Notes under the pieces: model-generated
The model's input: only the letters and a program-made list of their open reading frames with translations
Database searches by the model: none
What the model was told of the DNA's origin: nothing
NCBI RefSeq assembly: GCF_900996245.1
Contig: NZ_CAAJGK010000038.1
Coordinates: 124,001 to 188,000, forward strand
Direction: 5' to 3'
DNA from: Paraburkholderia sp. BCC1886
GTDB lineage: Bacteria > Pseudomonadota > Gammaproteobacteria > Burkholderiales > Burkholderiaceae
DNA length: 64,000 bases
In this document: piece by piece, positions 47,033-58,945 of the stretch
Layout of the letters: the number at the start of each line of letters is the position of its first letter
Numbering within the stretch: the first letter of the stretch is position 1
Made by a program: the position numbers and the translations under genes

Positions 47033-47407
47033 GCGCCTTCGTCGATGCATGCCGCATGATGAAAGGCTGGATGGACGCCCGCTCCTGCTCGAGCAAGGGC
47101 GATCCTGAAAGCCTCGCCCCGACCCAACACCCGAAGCGACGGGCCGCCGTTGCCAACGGAGAATACCGACACCCGGGGCACGTCGCCGCGCCCGTGTTAA
47201 CCCGATGATGGAGCGCTTCCGTAATGCTCGTGCATTAAGTAAGATCGAAACGTTCCCGATGATCTGCGGTTGGTCAGTTTCCATGCCACGGTCCCGTCAC
47301 TTGCGTAGCAGTACCGGCACCTCGCTCAAAATACAACCATCCATGAATTCAGCGCAGTCGTCGTCCGCGCGGTTCCAACCGGCCGGCTCCGGAACACGGG
47401 CCGACCA
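47033..47407. other. Intergenic region between phzF-like and GGDEF-EAL genes
   Basis: About 375 bp. The only frame of note is a plus-strand reading from 47205 that overlaps the start of the downstream gene by four bases; its codon use is unlike the neighbours. No terminator, promoter or riboswitch was recognised. Confidence 0.4.
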
Positions 47408-49771
47408 ATGAGCCAATCCCGCTTCTCCGATCCACGCGACACTTCCGCGAGGCGCGACCCCGCCGTTTCACGCCGCCGCGCTCTACTCGTCATTCCGGCG
47501 CTCGGCGTATTGGTGCTGATTCTGCTGTGGGCAGTGATCTTCGCGCGGCTCTCGGTGGAAAAGGAAGCCACGTATCGCGAGGCCATGGCGTCGTCCGCGA
47601 TTCTTTCTTCGGCGCTGGAACAGCACACGGTCAAGGCGATTCACCAGGTCGACCAGATCACCCGCTTCGTCAAATACGAATTCGAAAAATCGCCGGGTCA
47701 TTTCGACCTTGCGGGCACGGTGGAAAAAGGCGTGGTGCAAAGCGAAACACTCGTCCAGGTTTCATTGATCGACGAGCATGGCGAACTGATTGCGAACACC
47801 GCCGAACTCAACCCCAAACACATCGACCTGTCGGACCGCGAGCACTTCAAGGTCCACGAACACGAGAACGACGACCAGTTGTATATCAGCAAGCCGGTGC
47901 TCGGCCGCGTGTCGGGCCACTGGACCTTGCAGATGACGCGGCGGCTGAATCATCCCGACGGCTCGTTCGCGGGCGTGGTCGTCGTCTCGGAAGACCCCAG
48001 CTACTTCACCAGCGACTTCTATAACAATGCGGCGATCGGGCGCGACGGCGTGATTGCCGTGATCTCGGACAACGGCGCCATACTCGCGCGCCGCACCGGC
48101 AGCACCGACAGCACCAACGGCACGTTCTCGGCCAGCGGTTCTTATCCGACCTCGGAGCACGTGTCGGGCACCTATGTCGATTCCATCGACAACGTCACGC
48201 GCATCGTCTCGTACCGGCATATCGACGGCTATCCGCTCGGCGTGCTGGTGGGTCTGTCGCAAGCCGAAGAGTTTGCCGACTACAACCACACGCGCAATGT
48301 CTATCTGCTGATGGCGGGCTTCATCTCGCTCGCCATGCTGAGCTTCTTCGCGGTGGCCACCGGCCTGATCGGCAAGCTGCTGGGACGCGAGCGCGAAATG
48401 ACGCATCTGGTCGAATACGATCTGCTCACCGGCCTGCGCAATCGCTATGCAACCTTGCAAAGCCTGCGCCACGACGTCGCGCAACCGGCCAATCTCGGCC
48501 GTCTCGCGATTCTGTTCATCGACCTCGACAACTTCAAGACCGTCAACGACACGCTCGGCCACAACGCCGGCGACATCGTGCTGCAGATGACCGCCGCGCG
48601 CCTCGCCAGCGCGGTCGGCAATGGCGGCACGCTGAGCCGCATCGGCGGCGACGAGTTCGTGGTCGTCATCAAGGGCGACGAGGTCGAGAAGCAGGCGGTC
48701 GCGCTTGCCGAAGCCGCCGCCGAAGCCTTCGCCAAACCGTTCGAAGTGCGCGGCAGTTCGTTCGTGCTGCATGCGAGCATCGGCATCGCGCTGCATTCGG
48801 TCGCCAATGAAGGCGAAATCGATCTGCTGAAAAAGGCCGACCTCGCGATGTATAGCGCGAAGGACGCCGGCAAGAACTGCTACCAGTTCTATTCGCAGCA
48901 ACTGTCGCATCGCGCGGATCATCTGATGCGCTGGGAGCAGCAACTGCGGGTCGCGCTAGCCGAAGGGCAACTGTTTCTCGCCTACCAGCCGAAGATCGAT
49001 CTGACACACCGCTGCATTACCGGCTTCGAAGCGTTGGTGCGCTGGAATCATCCGCAGCATGGGCTGATTCCCGCTAACGAATTCATTCCGGTGGCCGAAT
49101 CCACGGGTCTGATCGTGCCGATCGGCGACTTCGTGATCGACACCGCGTGCCGGCAACTGGCGCTATGGCAGCAACAGGGTTACGACACGCTGTCGCTGGC
49201 GGTGAACATTTCGGCGGTGCAGTTCTGGCGCGGCGATCTGTACGAAACCATCTCGCGCGCGATCGAGGAAAGCGGCATCTCGGCACGCCGCCTGGAACTC
49301 GAAATTACCGAGACGGCGATGATGGAATATCCCGAACTCGTCTCCGAGAAAATCTTCGCGCTGAAGCGTTTGGGTGTGCGCATCGCGCTCGACGATTTTG
49401 GTACCGGCTATTCGTCGCTGTCGTATCTGAACCGCTTTTCGGTGGACACGCTCAAGGTCGACAAGTCGTTTATCCAGGCGATTCCCGGCGACCGCAGCGT
49501 CTGCGTGATGGTCACCGCGATCGTCAATCTCGCGCGCTCGCTCGGGTTGACGGTGGTGGTGGAAGGCACCGAAACCGAAGAGCAGATTGCATGGCTCACG
49601 GCCCTCGGTCATATCGAAGCGCAAGGCTTCCTGTTTTCACGACCGGTGCCGGTGGAGGCGATTGCAGCGTTGATGGAACGGTTCGGCGTCTGCGGGATGG
49701 CCGGGCGTGAGGCGAGCCAGGAAAACGGCAGCATCCACACTGGGCGCAGCGTGCCCAGCGCTCATGATTGA
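47408..49771 (+). CDS. Membrane-bound GGDEF-EAL cyclic-di-GMP protein
   Basis: A 787-residue signalling protein. A TM helix at about 26-46 (LLVIPALGVLVLILLWAVI) is followed by a periplasmic sensor of the Cache type and a second TM at about 300-325 (LLMAGFISLAMLSFFAVAT). The GGDEF domain has intact GGDEF at 413-417 (SRIGGDEFVVV), and the EAL domain has EAL at 541 (GFEALVRWNHP) and DDFGTGYSS at about 662. Both domains look catalytically complete, so it could make or degrade c-di-GMP in response to an external ligand. The ATG at 47408 has only a weak Shine-Dalgarno. The 8-bp tandem repeats begin at the stop codon. Confidence 0.9.
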   Translation: MSQSRFSDPRDTSARRDPAVSRRRALLVIPALGVLVLILLWAVIFARLSVEKEATYREAMASSAILSSALEQHTVKAIHQVDQITRFVKYEFEKSPGHFDLAGTVEKGVVQSETLVQVSLIDEHGELIANTAELNPKHIDLSDREHFKVHEHENDDQLYISKPVLGRVSGHWTLQMTRRLNHPDGSFAGVVVVSEDPSYFTSDFYNNAAIGRDGVIAVISDNGAILARRTGSTDSTNGTFSASGSYPTSEHVSGTYVDSIDNVTRIVSYRHIDGYPLGVLVGLSQAEEFADYNHTRNVYLLMAGFISLAMLSFFAVATGLIGKLLGREREMTHLVEYDLLTGLRNRYATLQSLRHDVAQPANLGRLAILFIDLDNFKTVNDTLGHNAGDIVLQMTAARLASAVGNGGTLSRIGGDEFVVVIKGDEVEKQAVALAEAAAEAFAKPFEVRGSSFVLHASIGIALHSVANEGEIDLLKKADLAMYSAKDAGKNCYQFYSQQLSHRADHLMRWEQQLRVALAEGQLFLAYQPKIDLTHRCITGFEALVRWNHPQHGLIPANEFIPVAESTGLIVPIGDFVIDTACRQLALWQQQGYDTLSLAVNISAVQFWRGDLYETISRAIEESGISARRLELEITETAMMEYPELVSEKIFALKRLGVRIALDDFGTGYSSLSYLNRFSVDTLKVDKSFIQAIPGDRSVCVMVTAIVNLARSLGLTVVVEGTETEEQIAWLTALGHIEAQGFLFSRPVPVEAIAALMERFGVCGMAGREASQENGSIHTGRSVPSAHD

Positions 49772-49806
49772 GCGGCTGAGCGGCTGAGCGGCTGAGCGGC
49801 TGAGCG
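49770..49806. repeat. 8-bp tandem repeat (GAGCGGCT), four copies plus a partial fifth
   Basis: Starts within the GGDEF-EAL stop codon and ends 44 bp before the CopD-like gene end. The repeat is exact except for the last unit. Confidence 0.9.
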
Positions 49807-49849
49807 ATAAGCCGTTGAAGCGGACGCTTTCTCGAACCAGACCTGCTGG

Positions 49850-50308
49850 TTAAAACCCGCGCGACAACACGGCGACGCCGATCGTCACCACACCCAGCAC
49901 GATGTTGATCAACACGAGGCGCCGGATGGTGCCGACCGCTCGCGCGCCGTCCGGCCATTTCTGCGCCTGTACCGCACGGCGGATGCGCGGGAAAACCGCG
50001 AACCGGATGTGTCCAAAGATCAGCATCATCACGATGCCGAGGCCGGCCATGGCGTGCAGAGGCCACGTGGCGTGACCGCCGCCGTACTGCATCAGCAGGA
50101 AACCACCGGTGACGAGTATCACCAGCACGGCCGCTGCCACCCAGTTGAAGAAGCGGCTAAACACCGATTCCCACAACGGCAGACGTAATTGCGGCGAGAG
50201 ATCGGCAATGGCCGGGCGCAGACAGAAATGCGCAAATACCATCCCACCAACCCACACTGCCACAGCCAGCAGATGGAGAAAGAGCGCGAGCTCGATTGCC
50301 TTGTTCAT
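49850..50308 (-). CDS. CopD-like small integral membrane protein
   Basis: A 152-residue protein with four membrane segments (LALFLHLLAVAVWVGGMVF, WVAAAVLVILVTGGFLLMQ, MAGLGIVMMLIFGHIRF, LVLINIVLGVVTIGVAVL). HLLAVAVWVGGMVFAHF has the His and aromatic pattern of the CopD/copper-resistance D domain, but it is far smaller than full CopD. The ATG at 50308 is preceded by GAGAGGAAAA. No copper gene adjoins it. Confidence 0.8.
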   Translation of the reverse strand: MNKAIELALFLHLLAVAVWVGGMVFAHFCLRPAIADLSPQLRLPLWESVFSRFFNWVAAAVLVILVTGGFLLMQYGGGHATWPLHAMAGLGIVMMLIFGHIRFAVFPRIRRAVQAQKWPDGARAVGTIRRLVLINIVLGVVTIGVAVLSRGF

Positions 50309-50470
50309 GTTGTTTTCCTCTCCCGACGACACCGAGCCGCTTATGGCGAATGATATTTGCAGCGGCTATTGAGCGCATTCGACCGCGCGATGTAAGCGCA
50401 GTTCCGGTGATCGTCGGCTTTCGAGGCCTTCGTCGTTGTGGGGGTGGAAGTCGTCTTTGTCGTGATACCG

Positions 50471-50511
50471 GCAGCCTGGGCGGATGAGGCAAGCCCGCCC
50501 AGGCTGCTTTT
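50471..50511 (+). terminator. Intrinsic-type hairpin with no obvious gene
   Basis: A perfect 12-bp stem (GCAGCCTGGGCG / CGCCCAGGCTGC) with a 13-base loop, then TTTT. It points to the plus strand, but no plus-strand gene lies between the CopD-like gene and parC, so it may end a small RNA or an antisense transcript. A GCTACGGT-type 8-bp repeat (three units) follows. Confidence 0.55.
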
Positions 50512-50563
50512 GCTACGGTGCTACGGTGCTACGTCGTTGCTCGCGATGTTGCCCTCGCGGTCC

Positions 50564-52888
50564 TCAACCGGCCAGCACCGGACGCATCCCTTCGAGCTTC
50601 ATCTTGCAATCCGGCGTGCGGCCCTTGCGCGCCCGCTTGCCGATATGCGCGGCCAGCGCGGCGCCGCTCAGCTTCTCCTCGTCGAGACGGCCGCCGCGGC
50701 GGGTGCCGATCAGCATGACTCCCGCCTTGTCGATGGACAGCGCCTGCATGAGGTTTTCCTTATCGTCGAGCGCCATTAGCGTGACACCGCGTCCGCCGCC
50801 CGACAGCGTCTTCATTTCGTCGAGGCCGAACACCAGCACGCGGCCACCCGACGACAGACACGCGACATGCGACGCGTCCGGCAGCATGGGCATGGGTGCG
50901 AGCGGCACGGCGCCGGCGTCGATGGTCATGAACGACTTGCCCGCCTTCACACGGCTGACCATGTCGCCGACCTTCGCGATAAAGCCGAAGCCAGTGCTCG
51001 ACGCAAGCAGCAGCGACTGATCGGCCGAGGCTGCGTAGTAATGCATCAGATGGCTGCCCGACTCGAGTTCGATGAGCGAGGTGACCGGCACGCCGTCGCC
51101 GCGTCCGCCTGGCAGCGTAGAGACGGCCACCGAATAGACGCGGCCATTGCTGCCCCAGCCGATCAGCATGTCCGGCGTGCGGCACTGGAACGCAGCGTAC
51201 AGACCGTCGCCGGCCTTGAAGGTGAAGCCCGCGACATCCAGACCATGCCCCTTCAGCGCGCGCACCCAGCCCTTCTGCGAGACCACCACCGTGACCGGCT
51301 CGTCGACCACCTTCGCTTCGAACGTTGCGCGCTTTTCCTGCTGGATCAGCGTGCGGCGCTCGTCGCCGTAATGCTTCGCGTCGCTCTCGATTTCCTTGAT
51401 GAGCAGACGCTTCATTGCCGGTTCGCTACCGAGCAGTTCTTCGAGCTTCGCCTTCTCGTCACGCAGTTCGGAGAGTTCCTTCTCGATCTTGATCTTCTCG
51501 AGCCGCGCGAGTTGCCGCAAGCGGATTTCGAGAATGTCTTCGGCCTGCCGGTCGGACAGACCGAAGGCGGCCATCAACGCGACCTTCGGCTCGTCCGATT
51601 TGCGAATGATGCGGATGACTTCGTCGATATTCAGGAAGACGATCATCCGCCCTTCGAGAATATGGATGCGGTCGTCGACCTTCTGCAAACGATGCTGCGT
51701 ACGACGCGTGACCGTAGCAAAGCGGAACGCGATCCACTCGTGCAGGACTTCGCTCAAACCCTTCTGACGTGGACGGCCGTCGCCGCCCACCATCACCATG
51801 TTCAGCGACGCGTTCGATTCGAGGCTGGTATGCGCAAGCAGTGTGGTGACGAAATCGGCCTGATCGATACGGCTCGACTTCGGCTCGAACACGAGGCGAA
51901 CCGGCGCGTCGCGGCCGGACTCGTCGCGCACCGCGTCGAGCAGGCCGAGCAGCGTCTGCCGCGTTTGTAGTTGCTCGGGCGTGAGCGCCTTCTTGCCGAG
52001 TTTGATTTTCGGATTGGTTTGCTCTTCGATTTCCTCGAGCACTTTCTGCGCGGCGGTGTTCGGCGGCAGTTCGGTAATGACCAGTTGCCACTGTCCGCGC
52101 GCGAGTTCTTCGATTTTCCAGCGCGCCCGCACCTTCAGGCTGCCGCGACCGCTTTCATAAGCTGCGGAGATTTCCGCATCGCTCGAAATGATCTGGCCGC
52201 CGCCCGGGAAGTCCGGACCCGCGATGTGCTGCATCAACTCCGCGTGCTCGATTTTCGGATTGCGGATCATGGCCACCGTGGCCGCCGCGACTTCACGAAG
52301 ATTGTGCGAAGGAATTTCCGTCGCCAGACCCACCGCGATACCGGATGCGCCGTTCAGCAACACGAACGGCAAGCGCCCCGGCAACAGCCGCGGCTCTTCC
52401 TGCGAGCCGTCGTAGTTCGGCATGAAGGCGACCGTGCCCTGATCGATTTCATCGAGCAGCAGCTTCGCGATGGGCGTGAGACGGGCTTCCGTGTACCGCA
52501 TCGCCGCCGCGCCGTCGCCGTCGCGCGAACCGAAGTTGCCCTGGCCGTCGATGAGCGGATAGCGCATCGAAAAGTCCTGAGCGAGGCGCACCAGCGCGTC
52601 GTACGCCGACTGGTCGCCGTGCGGGTGATACTTGCCGAGCACGTCGCCGACCACGCGTGCCGACTTCACCGGCTTCGCGTTGTCGGACAGGCCCATCTCG
52701 TTCATCGCGTACAGAATGCGGCGCTGCACCGGTTTCTGTCCGTCGCAGACGTCCGGCAGGGCGCGGCCCTTGACCACGCTCACGGCATACTCGAGATACG
52801 CGCCTTCCGCGTAATTGCCGAGCGTGAGCACGTCGCCGTCGGGCGGCGGCGGTGCGTTGAAAAGGTCGAGAGTGTTGTCGTCGTCCAT
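50564..52888 (-). CDS. parC: DNA topoisomerase IV subunit A
   Basis: A 774-residue subunit that cuts and rejoins DNA for decatenation. The N-terminal domain has [40 protein letters not shown] and the catalytic Tyr at 132 ([13 protein letters not shown]). [20 protein letters not shown] and the coiled-coil gate ([20 protein letters not shown]) follow, then a C-terminal blade domain. It lies 67 bp downstream of parE on the same strand, probably as one transcript. Confidence 0.97.
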   Translation of the reverse strand: MDDDNTLDLFNAPPPPDGDVLTLGNYAEGAYLEYAVSVVKGRALPDVCDGQKPVQRRILYAMNEMGLSDNAKPVKSARVVGDVLGKYHPHGDQSAYDALVRLAQDFSMRYPLIDGQGNFGSRDGDGAAAMRYTEARLTPIAKLLLDEIDQGTVAFMPNYDGSQEEPRLLPGRLPFVLLNGASGIAVGLATEIPSHNLREVAAATVAMIRNPKIEHAELMQHIAGPDFPGGGQIISSDAEISAAYESGRGSLKVRARWKIEELARGQWQLVITELPPNTAAQKVLEEIEEQTNPKIKLGKKALTPEQLQTRQTLLGLLDAVRDESGRDAPVRLVFEPKSSRIDQADFVTTLLAHTSLESNASLNMVMVGGDGRPRQKGLSEVLHEWIAFRFATVTRRTQHRLQKVDDRIHILEGRMIVFLNIDEVIRIIRKSDEPKVALMAAFGLSDRQAEDILEIRLRQLARLEKIKIEKELSELRDEKAKLEELLGSEPAMKRLLIKEIESDAKHYGDERRTLIQQEKRATFEAKVVDEPVTVVVSQKGWVRALKGHGLDVAGFTFKAGDGLYAAFQCRTPDMLIGWGSNGRVYSVAVSTLPGGRGDGVPVTSLIELESGSHLMHYYAASADQSLLLASSTGFGFIAKVGDMVSRVKAGKSFMTIDAGAVPLAPMPMLPDASHVACLSSGGRVLVFGLDEMKTLSGGGRGVTLMALDDKENLMQALSIDKAGVMLIGTRRGGRLDEEKLSGAALAAHIGKRARKGRTPDCKMKLEGMRPVLAG

Positions 52889-52955
52889 CTAGATTCCGTA
52901 TCCGTGTATGGCTTGAAGTGGTGTTACGCAGCGTGCGTGCCGGAGCGCGCCGCGC

Positions 52956-54941
52956 TCAGATGTCCGCTTCCACTTCATTGCCTTTTTCTTCCAGCCAGCT
53001 GCGACGCGACGCCGCTTCGCCCTTGCCCATCAGCATGGTCATGCGCGCCACCGTGGCGTCGTAGTCGAGTTCGCCGAGCGCCACCGGCGTCAGGCGCCGC
53101 GTGTCGGGGTTCATCGTGGTGTCCCACAACTGCTCCGCGCTCATTTCGCCGAGACCCTTGAAGCGGCTGATCGACCATTGCGTGTCGCGCACACCGTCCT
53201 TGCGCAGCTTGTCGAGGATCGCCTCGAGTTCGCCGTCGTCGAGCGCGTACAGCTTCTGCGCGGGCTTTTTGCCGCGCGCGGGGGCGTCGACCCGGAATAG
53301 CGGCGGCCGCGCCACGCACACGTGACCGCGTTCGATGAGTTGCGGAAAATGCTTGAAGAACAACGTGAGCAGCAACACCTGGATGTGCGAGCCGTCGACG
53401 TCCGCGTCCGACAGAATGCAGATCTTGCCGTAGCGCAGATTCGACAGATCGACCTTGTCGTCCGGGCTATGCGGATCGACTCCGATGGCCACCGAAATAT
53501 CGTGCACTTCGTTGTTGGCGAACAGCCGGTCGCGCTCGGTTTCCCACGTGTTCAGCACCTTGCCGCGCAGCGGCAAAATGGCCTGATACTCCTTGTCGCG
53601 GCCCATTTTCGCCGAACCGCCCGCCGAGTCGCCCTCGACCAGAAACAGTTCGTTGCGGCCGATTTCCGTCGACTCGCAATCGGTCAGCTTGCCCGGCAAC
53701 ACGGCCACGCCCGAGCTCTTGCGCTTCTCGACTTTCTGCCCGGCCCGCGTGCGTGCCTGCGCCTGCTTGATGACGAGGTCGGCGAGCTTCTTGCCGTGTT
53801 CGACGTGCTGGTTCAGCCACAGCTCCAGCGCCGGCCGCGCGAACGACGACACCAGTTTCACCGCGTCGCGGCTGTTCAGGCGTTCCTTGATCTGCCCTTG
53901 GAACTGCGGGTCGAGCACCTTGGCCGACAGCACGAACGAGACGCGCGCGAACACGTCTTCCGCCAGCAGCTTGACGCCTTTGGGCTGCAGGTTGTGCAGT
54001 TCGACGAAGCTCTTGACCGCCTGAAACAGGCCGTCGCGCAGACCGGATTCGTGCGTGCCGCCCGCGGGCGTGGGAATCAGGTTGACGTACGACTCGCGCA
54101 TGAGCGTGCCCTCCTCGCTCCACGCGACCACCCATGCGGCGCCCTCGCCTTCCGCGAAAGTTTCTTCGCTGGCGCGCGAGTTCTCGACGTAGCGCTCGCC
54201 CTCGAACAGCGGAATCAGCAGGTCGCTGCCGTTCATGCCTTCCAGCAGATAGCCGCGCAGACCGTCTTCGTACTTCCAGCTTTGCTGTTCGCCGGTTTTT
54301 TCGTTGATGAGCGTGACTTCGACGCCTGGCAGCAACACCGCCTTCGAGCGCAGCAGGCGTTGCAGTTCGCCGAGCGGCAGGTTCGGCGAATCGAAGTATT
54401 TCGGATTGGCCCACGCGGTAACGCGCGTGCCGGATTTCTTTTCGCCCTTGCTGGCGGCGCGCACTTCGAGTTGTTTGGCGACGTCGCCGTTCGCAAAACT
54501 CAGATCGGCGACTCTGCCTTCGCGCCACACGGTGACGTCGAGGCGGGTGGACAGCGCGTTGGTGACCGACACGCCGACGCCGTGCAGACCGCCCGAGAAC
54601 GTGTAGGCGCCGCCTGCGGCTTTGTCGAACTTGCCGCCCGCGTGCAGACGCGTGAAGACAATTTCGACGACCGGCACGCCTTCTTCCGGGTGCAGGCCGA
54701 ACGGGATGCCGCGGCCGTCGTCTTCGACCGACACCGAATGGTCCGCGTGCAGCGTGACCGTGATCTGCCGGCCGTGGCCGCCTAGCGCCTCGTCCGACGC
54801 GTTGTCGATGACTTCCTGAATGATGTGCAGCGGATTTTCGGTGCGGGTGTACATGCCGGGTCGTTGCTTGACCGGCTCCAGGCCCTTCAACACCTTGATC
54901 GACGCTTCGCTATACGCGGCGTTTGGCTTTTTCGTAGACAT
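52956..54941 (-). CDS. parE: DNA topoisomerase IV subunit B
   Basis: A 661-residue ATPase subunit. The GHKL ATP site includes EVIDNASDEALGGHGRQI, EDDGRGIPFGLHP and GGLHGVGVSVTNALS. The TOPRIM domain has LVEGDSAGGSAKMGRDKEYQ near residue 434 and SDADVDGSHIQVLLLTLFF. Length is typical. It pairs with parC downstream. Upstream are three DnaA-box-like sequences. Confidence 0.97.
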   Translation of the reverse strand: MSTKKPNAAYSEASIKVLKGLEPVKQRPGMYTRTENPLHIIQEVIDNASDEALGGHGRQITVTLHADHSVSVEDDGRGIPFGLHPEEGVPVVEIVFTRLHAGGKFDKAAGGAYTFSGGLHGVGVSVTNALSTRLDVTVWREGRVADLSFANGDVAKQLEVRAASKGEKKSGTRVTAWANPKYFDSPNLPLGELQRLLRSKAVLLPGVEVTLINEKTGEQQSWKYEDGLRGYLLEGMNGSDLLIPLFEGERYVENSRASEETFAEGEGAAWVVAWSEEGTLMRESYVNLIPTPAGGTHESGLRDGLFQAVKSFVELHNLQPKGVKLLAEDVFARVSFVLSAKVLDPQFQGQIKERLNSRDAVKLVSSFARPALELWLNQHVEHGKKLADLVIKQAQARTRAGQKVEKRKSSGVAVLPGKLTDCESTEIGRNELFLVEGDSAGGSAKMGRDKEYQAILPLRGKVLNTWETERDRLFANNEVHDISVAIGVDPHSPDDKVDLSNLRYGKICILSDADVDGSHIQVLLLTLFFKHFPQLIERGHVCVARPPLFRVDAPARGKKPAQKLYALDDGELEAILDKLRKDGVRDTQWSISRFKGLGEMSAEQLWDTTMNPDTRRLTPVALGELDYDATVARMTMLMGKGEAASRRSWLEEKGNEVEADI

Positions 54942-55290
54942 GGTTGACTCGGGTGCGTCGATTCATCGTTGTCCACAGGTCCTGTGGACAGGTCCGTGGA
55001 CAATGCGTTGAGTTTTCAAAAAAAGCGAAACGAAACAACGGGGTTAGGTGGGCTGCCCGCAGTACGGGCAAGCGCGTTCTGTCGTGTTCTGTCGCGGGGC
55101 TTCGAGAGGCGCGCCCGGCGGCGGCGCGGCGCCGGGGAAACCCGTTCGCGGGGTATTTTACTGATTTCGAACCTGGCGGCAATTCATCGGGCCCGGGATT
55201 AGCCATCTGGATAAGTGTGGGCCGGCTGCGCCCACGGAGGCGCAGGCAACCGCGGCTCCGGGCGGCCTCTTGCGAAGCCGCCCGGCCGCT
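54942..55290. other. Intergenic region upstream of parE
   Basis: About 350 bp. It holds the DnaA-box-like cluster at 54969-55003 and a 9-bp GC stem at 55258-55285 (CCGGGCGGC / GCCGCCCGG) without a U-tract, a possible structure after the downstream ABC-F gene. No gene recognised. Confidence 0.5.
54969..55003. promoter_or_regulatory. Three DnaA-box-like 9-mers upstream of parE
   Basis: TTGTCCACA (plus, 54969-54977), and on the minus strand CTGTCCACA (54991-54983) and TTGTCCACG (55003-54995). They resemble TTATCCACA and the TTGTCCACA form used in high-GC bacteria. They lie 28-62 bases before the parE start. Confidence 0.4.
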
Positions 55291-57216
<1,926 letters not shown>

Positions 57217-57443
57217 GGAGAATTGGAGAAGGACAGCGATGAGTCGGAACTGGTCATTGTACCGGGCGCGGGCGCCGGTGCCTGTCCGCCGGAAGAGATA
57301 GATCGGACGGCCGGCTTGACGGACGGCCGAGGCAGGCGGTTCGGGATGCGAGCCCGTGGGACTGCGTAGGACGTGCTGCGGCGGCGGTTGGCCGCCGCGG
57401 TCCGCAGCGGTTCGCAGTCACCCGCCGCGCAGCCCGCGCCGGT

Positions 57444-57845
57444 TTACTTCACGTGCACCGTGATGGTTTTGCTCAACTCCGGACCATACGAACGGTGAGC
57501 GCCGTCGCCGAACTGAAGCGTGAGCGTGTGGTCGCCCGGCGGCAGCGTCAGATCGGTTTCTGTCTGCCCTTTGCCGAAATGCAGCGATTTGTCGTTGGCG
57601 GGGATCACCTCGCCCTTCGGCAGCGCCTGGCCGTCGATCAACAGGTGATGATGCCCGGTGCCTTCGGTCATCGTCCCGGCCGGGGCGATCTTCAGGCCTT
57701 CCACGCCGAACACGACATGCACCGGGTTGCTGACGGTCGCGCCATCGGCCGGTTGCACGAAAGAAACGCTGGCGGCCTGCGCCACGCCCGTCACGGCGAG
57801 CAAGCCGGCCAATGCCGCACTGATCAACCACTTGTTTTTCAACAT
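57444..57845 (-). CDS. DUF4399 periplasmic protein
   Basis: A 133-residue exported protein: signal NKWLISAALAGLLAVTGVAQ with cleavage near AQA-AS. The mature part is an Ig-like beta domain with SFVQPADGATVSNPVHVVFG, a His-rich TGHHHLLIDGQALP and LTLQFGDGAHRSYGPELS. The His motif suggests metal binding. AAGGAG precedes the ATG at 57845. The function of the family is not established. Confidence 0.88.
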   Translation of the reverse strand: MLKNKWLISAALAGLLAVTGVAQAASVSFVQPADGATVSNPVHVVFGVEGLKIAPAGTMTEGTGHHHLLIDGQALPKGEVIPANDKSLHFGKGQTETDLTLPPGDHTLTLQFGDGAHRSYGPELSKTITVHVK

Positions 57846-58109
57846 CGTTCTGCTCCTTGAAGGAAAACGTACGAGTCGCTCGCAGCGCGCCGCGTGAGCG
57901 CGAAAGGCTCGTTGCGGAGTCAGAGGATACACGCTGCGAGTGACAGAACGCATCGACCAATTCGGACGTTTCGCGGCTCGTTTTACGACGTAGTCCGATG
58001 CTAAGCCACGGTTTCTTTTGAAAATTCCGGTAGTATTGCGGACTGTCGCAATGCCACAAAAAGGGGCAGAGCGAGTGATTCACTGCATTAAAAGAGAGAA
58101 GAGTACGTC

Positions 58110-58301
58110 GTGAGCGAAGTAATTGAAGTGACTGAATACAAGAGTTGGGTCTGCCTGATTTGCGGCTGGATCTACAACGAAGAAGAAGGCCTGCCTGAGG
58201 AAGGTATCGCGGCAGGCACGCGTTTCGCCGAGATTGCCGAAGACTGGCGCTGCCCGCTGTGCGACGTCAGCAAGTCGGAGTTTGCGGTAGTCGAGTTCTG
58301 A
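58110..58301 (+). CDS. rubA: Rubredoxin
   Basis: A 63-residue electron carrier with the Cys4 iron site split as VCLICGWIYNEEEG and WRCPLCDVSKSEF, the standard C-x2-C pairs. It starts at GTG (58110) after AGAGAAG. It usually passes electrons to an alkane hydroxylase or an oxygen-stress enzyme; no partner is adjacent. Confidence 0.95.
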   Translation: MSEVIEVTEYKSWVCLICGWIYNEEEGLPEEGIAAGTRFAEIAEDWRCPLCDVSKSEFAVVEF

Positions 58302-58437
58302 AAGACGGGCGAATTGGCGGGGGTGGGTGCGTTTTGTCAGGCCGGCGGTTGCGGCGGGCCATGCACCGCACTCCTCGCGGCTGGGCACGTTTGATATACT
58401 CTGCGCTCGCTGGTGTACTGGGCTCGGGTCCGGTCTT

Positions 58438-58512
58438 CTCCCTGTAGTTCAATGGATAGAACAAGTGCCTCCTAAGCGCTAGATACAGGTTCGATTCCTG
58501 TCAGGGGGACCA
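58438..58512 (+). tRNA. tRNA-Arg (anticodon CCT)
   Basis: A 75-base tRNA including an encoded CCA. The acceptor stem CTCCCTG pairs with CAGGGGG (one U:G at pair 2). The D arm is GTTC..GAAC, the anticodon arm AGTGC-CTCCTAA-GCGCT with anticodon CCT, and the T arm ACAGG-TTCGATT-CCTGT. It reads AGG codons. A TATACT -10-like box lies at 58395-58400. Confidence 0.95.
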
Positions 58513-58616
58513 CGAGACGACGTCCCAAAAGCCTTACCCAGCAGGAAACAGCGAACAGCCTGGCGTAAAACGGAGTGGCAACACTTCACGCCCGCGCCAG
58601 ATTGGCGCAGCAAAAG

Positions 58617-58640
58617 AGCCCGCCGCCCCGCGGGCTTTTT
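58617..58640 (+). terminator. Intrinsic terminator downstream of tRNA-Arg
   Basis: A 7-bp stem AGCCCGC / GCGGGCT, loop CGCCCC, then TTTTT, about 105 bases after the tRNA. Confidence 0.85.
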
Positions 58641-58723
58641 CGCTTTCAAAGCGCGTTCGGATCGCGGCCCGCGCACCGCATTCACGACCCGCAAACGCCC
58701 GCCGCACCACCCCGCCCGCGTCG

Positions 58724-58752
58724 TTGCACATCCATCGCATTTTCGCTATATT
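58724..58752 (+). promoter_or_regulatory. Sigma-70-like promoter of the 58946 gene
   Basis: TTGCAC (58724-58729), 17-bp spacer, TATATT (58747-58752). The start should be near 58760, giving a leader of about 185 bases. Confidence 0.5.
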
Positions 58753-58945
58753 GGAACCCCGTTCGGTTTAGAGAACCTTCCCGACAACCGGATCAGGAAA
58801 TTCACAGCATCAAGAGTCGGCTTTCGCCGACGCCAACCTGCCCGCCCCGGGCAAGGTGGAGTCCTCCTCCAAGAGGGATGCGGCCTTTCAACGGCAAAGA
58901 AACGGGAGCGGCTTGCACCGGTTTCTTCCAGACATGGAGCAAGTC

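Larger units (their letters stand above)
58513..58945. other. Region between tRNA-Arg and the next gene, with a structured leader
   Basis: No protein gene was found. It holds a terminator (58617-58640), a promoter (58724-58752) and a leader of about 185 bases with three consecutive hairpins: 58816-58831 (GTCGGC / GCCGAC, loop TTTC), 58839-58853 (TGCCCG / CGGGCA) and 58857-58871 (TGGAG / CTCCA). The leader precedes the ATG at 58946. Confidence 0.55.

Noticed and set aside
41856..49771. Whole-region transfer or prophage
   Set aside because: Codon bias and gene types match the rest of the window; no integrase, capsid or tail genes were seen.
50438..50779. 113-codon frame antisense to the end of parC
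   Set aside because: Overlaps the conserved parC 3' end and the terminator hairpin; shadow.
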